Shown piece by piece: positions 10,211 through 28,800 of a DNA stretch of 64,000 nucleotides. The stretch is from the NCBI GenBank assembly GCA_020631735.1, contig CM036191.1:39043335-39107334 (forward strand), given 5' to 3'. Position numbers and translations under genes: made by a program. Below the pieces are notes generated by a model, which worked only from the letters and a program-made list of their open reading frames with translations, searched no databases and was not told where the DNA came from. Origin of the DNA: Saccharum officinarum. Taxonomy: Eukaryota; Streptophyta; Magnoliopsida; Poales; Poaceae. Within the stretch, counting starts at the first letter, position 1; the number at the start of each line of letters is the position of its first letter.

Positions 10211-11300
10211 GCCTCCTTTTTCTTTGCTTTGCTCCCGGCCTGTGTGTGTGTGTGTCTGTGACGTTAGGAGTAGGAGTAGTTGTTAACCAGCTAGCCTTTT
10301 AAGTTTATTTAGTTTAGTTGCATTTGCCTAGCTGTGAGTGTGATTGTTTATTTAGTTGAACCACTCATGAGTACTTTGAAAAAAATTCATGAGTACTTTG
10401 AAAAAAAACCCACACCATCTCTCTCTCTGAGTGTGAGTGTGAGTGTGATTGTTTATTTAGTTTAGTTGCATTTGCCTTTTGAGTTTGCTGTGTTTGGTAG
10501 CTGCTCTCTCTCTCTTTCTGTGTGTGTGTCTTTTTCTCTGTATGTGTGTATGGGTGTGGGTTTTTTTTTCAGTGTCTTCCATGTCCATGTGAGCCATGCT
10601 GTAATTAAGAGCTCTAGTTGAACCACTCATGATGTTTTCCTGTTCGTTGTGGTGGAATAAACAATATATAAGTTGCTCTGCTTCAAGTAGAATTTGTCAT
10701 TTCTTAGTTGACTTTCATTTGCATTCTCATACTCTGATAGGATGGTTATCCTGATTTTGGGCAATGTGTTGTGTAGCTGGTCTTTTGTATGACTGAATCT
10801 ATGTGTTTTTATTATTGTAGTGACTTTGTCCTTTTTATTACATCAGTTGGGAATCCAGCAAGGTTTACAGCTGACCAACTATTCCATTTAGCTTCAACCT
10901 GTCGATGATCACTTTATAGACTGCTATATGAATAATGATTTTTGCTTACATGAGTCTTTCGCATCATTATTCAGTTAAATTCATTTGATCCTTGTGTGGT
11001 TCTTCTGGACTAATATCCATATATATGTTGTTCCCTCCATAGGAAGCTCCTGCTGTGATTCAGTCATACTACAACAAAAGGATTGTTGGTTGTCCTGGTG
11101 TTGAAGGAGGTACACTACTGCTCTGCTAAATATCCCTCCTAGTCTTTTCCAGAATTTGAATCCTTGCATGTATCTTATGAAGAAAAACATTTTCATTTTT
11201 GTAAAAGCTATCTAACTTGTCCCATTGGCTTTCCCAGAAGATGAACATGATGTGGTGTGGTTTTGGTCGGAGAAAAGCAAAGCCACATGAATGCCCCATC
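10211..11300. other. Non-coding, with short simple repeats
   Basis: TG, CT and GTGTGAGTG runs are common. A direct repeat of CATGAGTACTTTGAAAAAAA occurs twice at about 10367-10407. TGTTTATTTAGTTTAGTTGC-like words occur near 10300 and 10450. No gene is recognisable. One minus-strand frame (10981-11196) has no known domain. Confidence 0.35.
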
Positions 11301-12130
11301 TATACTCAATATTTATTTTATCTTTGTTTTTTTGGCCTTTTTGAGTGCCTCAAACCATTTTTTTATCTCCACTAATGCTTATAGTTGATTTGTTAAGTTT
11401 TAGATTTGTTGATTTTTTTTCTTTTTCTTTTGCCTTTAGCTGTTATTTTCAGATTTTTGTTTTGTATATTTTAGTTGAGCTTTCTTTATATTTGTAGCTA
11501 CTCTTTGGTTTTTTTTAGATTTGACTTTTTTTAGTTTTTTTGTTCAGAGGTTTTTTTGCTACCTTTGCTTTGTTTGCTAGCTGCGCTCTCTTGCTCTCTG
11601 TCTTTTGTGCTTTTTTTGTTTTTTTTCAAAGTTGCTTTTGTTGTTTGGTTTAACTTTTTTTATTTTTCACTGGTTTTTATTTTTTGAAGTTACTTTTGTT
11701 GTTTGTGTTGAATATTTTTGTTTTTTTTGTTTTTCACTAGTTTTTTACGTGTGTTTTGTAGCTTTGCTTTGTGTGTGTCTGTGTGTGTCGTTTCTATGTG
11801 TTTTTAGGTGCTTGTTTGTGTGTGTGTCTGTGTGTGGCTGGTGTCAGCGCACGCGTTTGTGTTCAGGCAGTTTAGGCGCTACTTTTGCGAACGGGTTGTG
11901 GATATTATTTGTTATTGACTTGTGTTATAAAAATCCGATAGATTCTTGCTTTTAGCATCTGTCAGTTTTTTCTCTGTAGACATGTCATCACGTGATTTGT
12001 GTAAAATTTGACAGATTTTAAGTTTACAAATCTGTTGACAGATGTCTAAACAGGCCCGAAAAGAAAAACACAACCTAGGCCACGTGGTTAGAGTATCGTA
12101 GCCCAACAGTAGTTTGAGCTTGCTTCTGTA
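11301..12130. repeat. T-rich low-complexity region
   Basis: From 11310 to 11830 the plus strand consists mainly of T with G interruptions, ending in GTGTGTGTCTGTGTGTG runs. The translation is Phe/Leu/Val/Cys-rich and not credible as a protein. 11960-12130 is ordinary AT-rich DNA. Confidence 0.5.
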
Positions 12131-12132
12131 TA

Positions 12133-12696
12133 CTCCCTCCGTTCCGTTTTAGCATTGGAATGATGTCTCAAAATATTTGACGTTATAGCTTTGACTGGCC
12201 ACACACCCTACTCGATCAAATCGTTGTCCTCTGGTGCATGGGAGGTGCATTGTGAGATGTGAAAAGTTGGGCACCGCTTAGATGCCAAAAATTTTGCCAA
12301 AAATTTCAGATTCTCCGTCACATCGAATCTTTGAACACATGCATGAAGCATTAAATATAGATAAAAAATAAAATTAATTACACAGTTTAGACGAAATGGA
12401 CGAGACAAATCTTTTAAGCCTAATTGGACCATGATTGGACAATATTTACCAAATAACAACGAAACTGCTACAGTAGCGTTTCGCCAAAAATTTTGCCAAC
12501 TAAACAGCCCCTTAGTCCAGTGGATCGGTTTGCTGTGTGTGGCGTCGAGAGCAAGCACAACATTAAATTAGCATGTCAACTCAAATACACAGTAACATAA
12601 TGATAAAGTTTTCTATAAGGGTAGCCAGGTCTTTTATCCTTAACCTCAGTGAATGCTACATTTGCTACAATGTCTTTCATTACGGGACAGATAGAG
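12133..12696. mobile_element. Possible Stowaway (Tc1/mariner)-like element with nested MITE
   Basis: The left end CTCCCTCCGTTCCGTTTT is the classic grass Stowaway-type terminus and is preceded by TA. At the right, GGGACAGATAGAG followed by TA (12697-12698) is an imperfect inverted match. Removing the nested MITE at 12269-12511 leaves about 320 bp. The right end is weak, so the boundary is uncertain. Confidence 0.45.
12269..12511. mobile_element. Tourist-like MITE nested in the Stowaway-like element
   Basis: The right end GGCAAAATTTTTGG...CTAAACAGCCCC pairs imperfectly with the left end GGGCACCGCTTAGATGCC. The interior shows the family words CACATCGAATCTTTGAACAC, GACAAATCTTTTAAGCCTAATT, ACCAAATAACAACGAAA and GCTACAGTAGC. 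The flanking trinucleotides are GTT and TTA, so a clean target duplication is not visible. Confidence 0.7.
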
Positions 12697-12834
12697 TAGT
12701 TTAATCACATCCAGAAAAGAATCGAGCCAGGACGGGATGATCCCGGGGGATGATCGACGCGCCAACCAATAGGCAGTGAAGATTAGTGGTCGTGAACAGG
12801 CGCAGACGCGCGGAGCGGCGCTCGCATTGCCTTC

Positions 12835-15800
12835 TGTCCCCCACCCCTTGAAATGTCCTTGATTTCCACGAAGGGAAATCTACAGAAACGAAATGTAAAA
12901 TGACGAAACATTCCGTCAATTTACCCAAATCTCAGTGATACATAAAGTCATACACGAATATCAGAGTACAATAGAGAGTTTTATATAACTTATTCTCTTC
13001 GCCTCGCAGGGCGGAACATACTCACACAAGCATCCGGAACAGCATCCGACGTAGATAGCAGCGGAAAACGATCTCCTGGAACCAGCTTGAGCGTAGAACA
13101 GACCCTCTAGTCCTCCCAATCATCGCCCTCGTAGTCGTACTCGGGTTCTGAACCTGTCAAAAATCTATCAGTACACTTGGTACTAGCCACGCATCGCCCA
13201 CCCTATGCTTGCAATGCTTTGTGGAAAGTGGAATGCATTGAGGGAAGTAGAAAGAGACCTATTTAGGCTGTGGGTTTCCTATGCAAGTAGTTAATATTTT
13301 AATAAGATATTCATCAGTTTTTAACCCATCTTAGTCACACATTTTTCCCAATCCCATCACACACAACACATCTCATCTCACTCTCTCTCTCTAGGCGATG
13401 AGATTGACTCCCGCTCAGATCTCGTCTCAACAGCAAGCCGGAATCTAACACGAAACCCGGGAAAAGGTAGAAAGGACTCCTCTTTCTAATCAAGTGAAGC
13501 GTAGGTCATGGGAATGTCCATATCCGCGAACGTGGCTATACGTATAGATCGATCAACTCTGCAGAGCTTGTACACCTGGTAATCCACAAGATCGCCATCC
13601 TCGACGATCCGGCTCGTCTAGGATGATTCCGACTGCCTTCCAACCGTTATAGTACCACCCTACACCTCAGCCCTGGGTCACTCCGGTGTCCACCGAAATG
13701 CTGAGACTGTGAGACGTAGTACCGAGCCCCCAAGGTCACTACGCTGTCTTAGGAGGGTGTGGGTCCCCATGCCCGTACCTCCCTACACTATCACCTTCCA
13801 ACCTAGTAGTAGTGGTACCGCCCTAGTCAGTCGGGTAATCGTCTCCTGTCCATCGGGAGCGAGTGGTGTGCACGAAGATCCCATGGTTCCGGTTTTCAAG
13901 ACATACCAGTCCTTAGGGGGACCAGACAGGATATCTTCTCAAAGAGGAAACACCGTCTTCCCCGTGCCATAACAGCACCTCCACTAGGGATAACCAACAC
14001 CCCAGTTCACCTCACAATATACCCGCCATAGGTAACTCTCGTGAGGGATGCCCAGGTCGCACTCCTCCAGCAAGACTTGCCCCAAAGACTCGTCGTAGGA
14101 TCCTGTCCGATCGACTCAACCCTCACCACTCACCCAAGACGCAAGCCAAGATCTCCCCAGTTCTTTTATCAGGTTTGCCAAGTTCTCGGCACTACGTGCC
14201 TTATACATATACGCCTCTCACTCACCGGCATCACATCACAGATATAATGCGAGTAAGAGTAAAAGCAGTAATATGTAACATGCGAGCATCTAGCCTAACA
14301 ATAGGGTGAGCAGGAGTAAGGTTGCAACAAGGTAAAGGGTTCAAAGTAAAACATCTACCATGCAGCCTATCAATAAATTATTACACAAAAAGTAAAGCGC
14401 TAGCAATTCTATATTGCATGCGTAATAGGTTCTACGGAAGTGGGTGGGGCGTGGCACCTAGCAAGTCATCACCCAAGTCCTCGTTGTAGTCGGGGTCGTA
14501 CTCCTCAGTCGGCAGGTCCTCCGGCTCTATTAAACGTAACGTAGAGTCGCATTAACGACTCCTACAGAGGTGCACAAAGAAGCAACAGAAATTTAAAAGA
14601 TCCAAATGCACTCAAACACAAGCCTAAGATGTAGAGCTCATTTTTAGAAAAATTTAGAAACTGGTTTGGTATTTTCTGAGTTAAAATGAATTAGTTATGA
14701 ATTTCTAAAGATTAAATGATTTTCTGGAAAAGAAAAAGAAAAAGGAAATTCTAGGCAGTGACACGTGTCACGCTCTGATTGGCTGGAACAGAGTGAGTCG
14801 CTGACATGTGGGTCCAGGTCAACGGTCAGTGTTGACCGGTCAACGATCAACGTTGATCGGGCCGTGACCAGGCCTCAGTGGGCCTGGGCTGGGCCGGATC
14901 TGGGCCGGGCTGGCCCACCACGTGGCAAGCGCTGGCGCTGCCACGTCGCGTGGATGGATTCAAATTGGGTTTGGGTTCTAGTGGACATGGCTCACGGTGG
15001 ACTAACAGCCATGGTCTATGGGTTTACACGCAGTCCATGGTGGACCCTGTTCACCCTTCTCTTCTCTCCTCTGGTGCACGGTGCACCGGGTGTACGTAAC
15101 AGCGCATCAGCGCCATCTCTCTTCCTCCTCTTCATGGCGGCGATCCACCAGCGATGGAACGGCTGTTCCCATGCCACAAGGGCTCAATGACGGTGCTTAG
15201 GAGACCTACGACTTCATGAGTCCATGCTCCACACAACAAGATATAGCAAAAGTGGCATCGGCGTTTCCACCGAGCGGCGCGGGCTTCTCGGCGGCCCGCG
15301 GTGGCGTAGCTCGACAGCGGCGATGCTACAACTGCATGCTAAGTCAAATGATCCTCCCTATTAGCTAGGCGGCTGATTGCGTGAGATCAACGCGAAGCTC
15401 AGTAGTGCCTTCTTGCCTTGTAAAGCGGCAGGTGTTGTCCGAAACGGTCTCGTCACGGCGGTGCTACGGTAGTCCGGTGACTCCGGCTAGGCGAGGACGA
15501 CCGGCGACCCCCGAGCTCTTCTCACTCCATCACTTTAGCGCAGACGCACCTCTTGCTCAAGCAAAACGGATGGCACTCCTCTCTTCGCCCCTACCGATCG
15601 GAATCGTCTAGAACGTGGTGGCGCCATGGTCGACCTTAACCATGGTGACCATGTGTTCGGATGTGCGTGTGTCGCCCACGTCCTCGTTCATCGTGGCCGT
15701 GCTAGGCGATGCTTTGGGCTCGTGTGTGTGCGTAAGCATGCAGTGGTGCTCATGGCTTGGCCTTGGCCATGCCCGATAGGGGGAGGCCGCGGCGATGCCA

Positions 15801-17134
15801 AGGTGCATGGCGATGGCGAGCATGGCCACATGGTGAATAGACAAGGGTGTTAGGCTCACCGAAGGAGGCGATGGAGAGAGGATGGTGATGCAGACGATTT
15901 GGTGCAGTGTAGATAGGAAGTCGTGCAGTGCAGACCACGACGAAGAGGAAGAAGTTATCCGGCGTCTTCTCCGACTCCGGTGGTCCCAAACGGTGCTCCC
16001 ACAACGATGCTTTCCTCCCCTTTTTCCTTCTCCCTTCTTCCCCTCCTCTTCTTTCTTCTCCGAGTTGGTGTGGGTGGTAGTGCCACCAAGGCGGCGAGGA
16101 TGGTTTAGGGAAAAAGCTAGGACTCTAGATGATGCCGTTTTAAAAAGAGGGCGGTGCCCATGGCGTTCGGTGGAGGCGTGATCGCGCCACGAGCCACGTG
16201 TAAAGCAATCACAGGTTCTAGGGTTGGAGTGCGGGGCACGGCGTGCGCGAGGAAGATGTCGTGGCATCTTCAACTCGACGAGCGTGGTACCGGGCGGTGT
16301 CAGGCGCTCCCGCGGCCAGGGCGTCATCACGCGTGTGGCGCTGCTTGCTGGCAGGGGCAAAACACGCGGCTGGGGTGGTTTGGGTGCCATGGCCCATGGC
16401 GTGGCATGCATCTGAGCGTCGAACCGCAATCAACTGAGCACAGACGACTCTCATGCGGGGAACCAGAGGAATCTTCTCTGGTCGGCGGTCGTGTCGCAAA
16501 GCAGAGGAAGTGAGGGAGAGGGATGACATACGGGTCCCGCTTGTCGACGACCGTGAGAGGTGGCATCGTCATGAGGTGGTGGGCGCGGTGTGGGCTTGAT
16601 CGGACGGTGCGCTACAGCGGTGGCATGCTGGGCCGGCCCACGCACGGTTGGGCGCGCGCTGTGCGGCTTGGGCTGGCTTGGCAGGCCGGCTTGGCGGGGT
16701 TGGCTGGGCCACATAGGGTTTCTTGTCCTTTTTCTGATTTAAACATCAAGCTTTTCTATTTATCTCTCCTTTATTCCCATTATGCCAAGGCATGTGTATA
16801 TAAACAAATATATATATTGCCTCCACTTATATAACAAAGTGGGATCTACTAAATATATTTTTGGTTTCCAATTATTTGCCAAGGTTATAAATACATATTT
16901 ATTTAGTTTAAGCAATTCATTAAATAAATATGACTATTTTTAATTAACAATACAAAGAACATAAGAAGCAACTCATGATTATATAATTAAATGCAAAATG
17001 TAAGTAACTAGACTAGGTGTTACTTGTGCAACTAGGGTAGGTTTCCTATATGACACCCCACCAAACATAGGTTTATTTTAGAAAAAAAATTGTAGTTGTC
17101 ATTTTCGTTTCTTGTAAATTTCTGGGTTGTTACA
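12835..17134 (-). mobile_element. Very large Ty3/gypsy-type LTR (about 4.3 kb), solo LTR or lone 3' LTR
   Basis: On the minus strand it begins TGTAACAACCCAG at 17134 and ends GGGGTGGGGGACA at 12835, the TG..CA form of an LTR. Flanking pentamers are CCTTC (12830-12834) and CCCTC (17135-17139), a 4/5 match that would suit a solo LTR. A purine run (GAGAGAGGGGGGAGGG, minus strand) just outside the start also resembles a polypurine tract, so a 3' LTR is the alternative. Like the LARD LTR at 40577 it has an AT-rich start, a GC-rich interior (14765-16730), a GAGGAGTACG segment and a related CTCTGCAGAGT block (about 13527-13580). No primer site or gag-pol is visible beside it. Confidence 0.6.
14765..16730. 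other. GC-rich interior of the large LTR with overlapping spurious open frames
   Basis: This stretch is open in many frames on both strands, the longest being minus 15608-16429. The peptides are low-complexity (Arg, Ala, Pro, His, Ser) and overlap each other. The same kind of GC-rich core occurs at the equivalent place in the LARD LTRs. I treat it as non-coding LTR sequence. Confidence 0.55.
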
Positions 17135-17376
17135 CCCTCCCCCCTCTCTCTGCTGGGCCAACAAAATTTAGCCCAATGTCTAGGGCCAGGTCGAAAAACT
17201 ACGGGTGCTCTAAAGAGTGTTTTGGGCCACACCTAGGGCCGTGGCACTAGCGCCTAGGCCCAAATCCAGCCCTTACCTATATTTTGCCTGGTTCGTTTGA
17301 GCCAAAGCCACCATGTCTACAGGGCGATTCCAACAAGCCTAAGGTCGGTTACCTCGAGTCGACCTAGCTCCTTTGG
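17135..17376. other. Flank between large LTR and tandem repeat, unassigned
   Basis: It contains GGGCC-rich words but no frame with a known domain. It may be interior sequence of the element whose LTR ends at 17134, judged only by position and the adjacent purine run. Confidence 0.25.
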
Positions 17377-17504
17377 TCGGCAAACAGTAGGTCATGCCAC
17401 CGAACATTTGCCTTGGACTGAATCTTCCTTGCCCATCTAGTCGGCAAACAGTAGGCCATGCCACCGAACATTTGCCTTGGACTAAACCTTCCTTGCCCAT
17501 CTAG
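17377..17504. repeat. Tandem repeat, 64 bp x 2
   Basis: Two adjacent copies start TCGGCAAACAGTAGG (17377 and 17441) and end GCCCATCTAG. They differ at only a few positions. The pair lies inside the region that would be the interior of the TRIM-like fragment to the right. Confidence 0.9.
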
Positions 17505-17629
17505 AGGAATCGGGGACAGATTCCATTGATTTTCTTGTGGACTCACCCAGACCAAGCTCCTAGATATAGTAGGCCATGTCATGCTAGCGGTTAGGGTTTG
17601 CCGAAGCGGTGGAGGGCACAGGAGCGAAC

Positions 17630-17784
17630 CCTCTGTGATACCATGTAGGCGTATTTGGAATGAATAGGGAGAATACATGATTGATTGATCAATGACCATG
17701 TTTAGTACGTATGGCCAAATGGAGAGCCCAAGCCCATGGGCCGCACTATGTACAAGCATGCAAAGCACGTTTACTAATCTAACA
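17630..17784 (-). mobile_element. Short LTR with primer binding site (TRIM-like fragment)
   Basis: The minus strand reads TGTTAGATTAG at 17784 to CCTACA at 17644, a TG..CA unit of 141 bp. It is followed at once by TGGTATCACAGAGG (17643-17630), an imperfect initiator-tRNA-Met primer binding site. An LTR this short next to such a site suits terminal-repeat retrotransposons in miniature, or a truncated copia 5' end. No second LTR is visible. Confidence 0.5.
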
Positions 17785-19165
17785 AGGACAACTCGCCAGA
17801 TTTCTCTAAAACATCGGAGAGACTTAAGTCTTGTCTCCAAAACTAAATTGTTGCATGAACAATAGAAACTGAATGGATCTGTCTATGTGACGTTCAGTTG
17901 TTTTGGTCCCCCATATACTTACACCGTCTTCTAGCTATATTTATACTGTCTTATTACTATATTTACACTGATTTTTTCAGTGTAATTTATTGAACAGAGT
18001 GATGTAAGTTGAGAATAACACAAATATATACTAATTTTTTCAAAAAAAAATTACAAATTATTTCTATGGATTCCAGACATAAAAAAATATATGTCAAATT
18101 GTTCACAAATTTTAAAAAAAAAATCTTCACAAAATTTTGAAATGTCGTGCCACGCTGCCACCACCGACACTGACACCGAGGAAGGCGTAGCGTCCGGACT
18201 CGGCTGGTACTCCGAGACATGGTACTGCGACTGCTGCGTCGGCATGAGATTGCTGCAGCTGCTTCGTCATCATCGCCGGCGAGGTCGCGGCGGGGAGGCC
18301 GACGCGCGGGCCGTACCCCGGGCTGCACACGTACCGTGGCATCTGCGAGTCCACCCGGAGATGAGAAACGCGATCGATCAGATCCAACGCTCGAAGGGCT
18401 GGGACTGCGTGACGCTGCAGGCATCCGGCAGATCGAGCGGCCGGAGTCAAGATCCAACGCTGGAAAATTCGGTTGACAGGGGCAGGTAAATCGTGCGGTT
18501 GACGTATAGCGTTTCCGAACTGGATTTTGGTGGAGTCACCAGAACCCAAATTCACGGGCATGAAGATATTCAGACGTTGGCAGCAGAGATTTTCTTGCAA
18601 AAGCTGAAGCTTTGCGCCCCAAATCAGTGGTCAGTTGGGCCGAGAGCCCAAGATAAATAGAGGAAGAGCCATGGTTTTGGACTTTTGGTCCACTAGACCA
18701 AAGAAACCACTGTTCAGGAATCCACAGCTAATCCCTCTGCCATTTTCTCAGAATCAAGCTCAGGTGACCATTTTTTAGCTGAGGCTTTATACAGAGACAT
18801 AACAGCTTGTATTCTTGCTCATATTATATATGAAAGATTCGAGTGCCTGATCTCACTAGCGTTATGCTCCCATGACCCATCACACAGTAGTAATCTCCAT
18901 TAAATGCACTAATCTTGACATCAGAAAACATTGGGTTTGTTTAGATAAAGATCAGAAAACATTGGTATCGAGGAAGAAACGACATTCTTCTGCCTTCCTT
19001 CCATTTCAATCGTTTCTGTTTTCAATCCAAACAATTTTCAGTAATCCGGTGCCTTCTGTATCTCCATCTCCACCTTTGCAGAGACAGAAGCAAGCACCAT
19101 GGCAATCCCACCCGAAACAACACAGCACAATTATTCAGGAACGCCTCTGGGATCCTCCTTCCCTT
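17785..19165. other. Downstream flank of the xylosidase gene with an unidentified GC-rich island
   Basis: A GC-rich island lies at about 18140-18480 within AT-rich DNA. It is open in three minus-strand frames (for example MPRYVCSPGYGPRVGLPAATSP in one), and no frame gives a recognisable domain. It may be a gene fragment. The remainder, up to the xylosidase stop at 19166, should include that gene's 3' untranslated region, whose end I cannot fix. Confidence 0.3.
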
Positions 19166-25795
<6,630 letters not shown>

Positions 25796-25878
25796 GGTTG
25801 GCGGCTTGCCGGTGGTGCGGTGCAAGGGAATGTGGTGTGTGGTTGTGGAGATGGAGCGGTGGTGAGGGGGCAGTGTGG

Positions 25879-25885
25879 TTATATA
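25879..25885 (-). promoter_or_regulatory. TATA box of the beta-xylosidase gene
   Basis: The minus strand reads TATATAA here, 84 bp before the ATG at 25795. Transcription would start near 25850 and give a short C/A-rich leader. There is no ATG between the box and 25795, which supports that start codon. Confidence 0.6.
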
Positions 25886-28800
25886 CGCACGCTAACACCA
25901 GCGGCAAGCGGCAGCGCTCCTCTGATGCAAATGTGCAAGTTGCAACCACCGCAGCGCCGCACGCAGGGGAGGAGGAAGATGGTCGTGCAAGGAAACGAAA
26001 AGGATCTCTTTTTTTCCCCTTATTTTTAGGAAAAATGAAACTGATCCAAGACTTCTGAAAACCAACTTGTGTTTCATTATTAATTAATGCGTATTTTTTT
26101 ACAAGGAAAAAAATGATGAGCTTGCAAGACTGTAACTGCGTGCGGTGTGAGTGACAGTTTCTGCAGTTCCCGGGGTTTTTTCTCTCGTTCGTGCATGTGA
26201 GAGATAAAAACAGAGTATTCAGAAAATTGCAGCGCTCGTGGTACAGTCGTCGCGCATTCAGTGATGTTATTAGGTGCTGGATTTTGGTGATATTTATGCC
26301 TTGAGGATGTTGAATTGAATTGGTGCCAAAGGCAGGTGAAACAAACTGACTGAACTGGTAAATGTGTGCGCCCAGGACAGAGCAGAGCATAATCGATCAG
26401 TAACTACATTGCTATTGGTCTTAGAATCTCCAAAGGCAATAATGGTTTAACGGGTAACCAATGAACATGTGCAATTGTGCATTAGTGGGAGGATGACACA
26501 TAAACTACTCTGAGGTTTGTCGCTGATGTTAGTCACCATACAGGCTAAGGTAACAGATGTTGCAGACAGAGTATCTTTTGTTGCAAGGGGAAAACTACTG
26601 TGAGGTTTGTGGCTGATGTTAGTTACCATAGTAGTTAAGGTAACATCTTTTGTTGCAAGGGCAAAGGCGCCATAGGATCTTTGTGGTCTAGTACTTCTAG
26701 TACGAAAATAGAAGAGCTTTCCAACATGGAGAGCACCTTGTTCTCACTTTTCCCAATCTTCATCCATCATCCACCCATGCATCCATCCAAGAGCACCCAT
26801 TTTTTTCTTCTAGTTAGAACTTTTAATTTATTGATACACAACTTATGCAAAATTGATCCTAAAAAGGAACTACATACATGTGAAATTGATGCCACTCCAA
26901 ACAAGTTTTCTAAATAAAAAACGAATTATACAATTCTATGGTTTTGTGTGAGGGCAGGTTGAACACTTTCCGGAAGTTATCATGCACACAATGACCAAAT
27001 AGTAAATGGTTTTGATCAAAAAACCGCCTTCACCTTTACCTTTTGGGTGGTTGATGTACTGTCAAAAAGAGAGTGTCGACTTTACCTGTTTATTAGCAGC
27101 AGCACTTTTTTCTGTTTGAAAAAGAGAGGGAGAGATATTCATGGCGTGAAATGAAGGACCACTAGGAAGACCAAAAGGATATTTCCCTATCCAAAACATG
27201 TCACCGGAAGGAGACGTACGTAGGAAGCATGCAACCACTCTGCCCACAGCCGCAAACGGCGCCATCATCTGAGCTCAAAATTCGCTGGTCCGTACTTGCA
27301 ACAATACGTACCTGTATATATATACCGCAAAATTGCATGTTTTTATTTTTTATTTAAAAAAACGCTAATTCCACACACACAAGAAAAAAAGAGAGAAAAC
27401 ACAGTTCAATTTTGACAAGGCAAAACATTGTACCAGAAAGAGCATAAATAAAGGGGCTGTGCATGTTTTCACGAAGCAATACAATTCTCTGCAGGATAGC
27501 TAGGACAGGAAGTTTCCATGGCAAGTAAGGGGGGTGGTTAAGTGGAGAAATAATTTCTTTCTACTTTTTACATTTGGCGATTTCCGTTCATCTCACAAAT
27601 TAAACGTAGTACGTACGACTAATGTGCAATTACCGTTGATCTTTGCGTGTGGTTTGGTGATTCCGTCCTTAGATGGTCAGATTTATCGGGCAGCCAACCT
27701 GCTACGGCGTGCGTACGATTTTTCTCCAGCGGCTGTTCGTTCAGTGTACTCCTACTACTACCATTCTACCAAGTACCAAATACCGCAACGCATGCATGAA
27801 AAATGTCTTCTTTTCATGTCACCTAACAACACATTTACAACAACGGTTCATTGAGGGATAGATTGCAGCACACAACTTGTCCAGCGAATTACAACAACCT
27901 AGTTTAGGTTTGGTTGATCTTAACAGTGATCTAGAAGAAGATGCTAATCACGTGATTAAACAAGTTTATCCAGCCGCCAAATGGTTTTTGTCTCTACTCT
28001 GAAGATTGGTGTAACCTGCAGAAAAGAGCCAGCAGAGAGATGAGACAATTCAGAGCAGTAATAGCGAGGTTGATAGATTGGCAGTGGCTTTTACTAGAAG
28101 AACTACTTGCCGATTAGACCAACCAAGCCAGATGATAAGAATATGTATGTACTTCATCCAGGCCAGACGGTCGGTCTCTGCTGCTGGCTTCGCTTTCCTG
28201 ACTTTGATCCATGGGACGAAAGCAGAGACGACCATGAAGGAGAAGGGGACAGATACAGAAAAGGGTCGAGGAGAGTGTCTCGTTGTCAACATCTGGTGGC
28301 TAAAATGGCAAGCGAATCGGGCAGGTGAAAAGGATTTCAGATGGCGCCAACGAAACCTGTGGCAGCGTGTTAAATTGATTGAATCGTCATTTTTTTATTG
28401 TTTTTTTTTGCCTTAAGAGGTTAATAACGTGCCTTGGAAGGCTCTGCTTGTGTGCCGACTATGTTCACCTCCTTCTTACAGGCTTCTTTACAGTTGTAGG
28501 CTGGAAAAAAGCAAAGTACCAGCAAAATTTGTTCCAAGGTTATATTGGTACGTACTGCTCTCATCCAAACTACAGTCACCCTGTTAAAGAAAACCAACCA
28601 ATCACAGACAACAAAACAAGTTTTTCTTAGCTATCTCATCCAAACAGATCCTGGTCCTGTCCCCTGGGATGGCAATATGCCAATCCTTTTCTTTTCTTTT
28701 TTTCAGTTTTTGAAACCAAACATGTCAATCCTCAGCCCTTCCTTCCTTCCTTCCTTCCTCACTTTCATCATGTGCTCACCACTGGAGGGTGTTCCTAAAT

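Noticed and set aside
15608..16429. 273-codon minus-strand open frame
   Set aside because: It lies in the GC-rich core of the 4.3-kb LTR, overlaps other open frames on both strands and shows no domain.
25796..25825. Upstream start of the xylosidase at 25825
   Set aside because: The codon there is TTG, not ATG. The ATG at 25795 opens a good signal peptide and is the first ATG after the TATA box.
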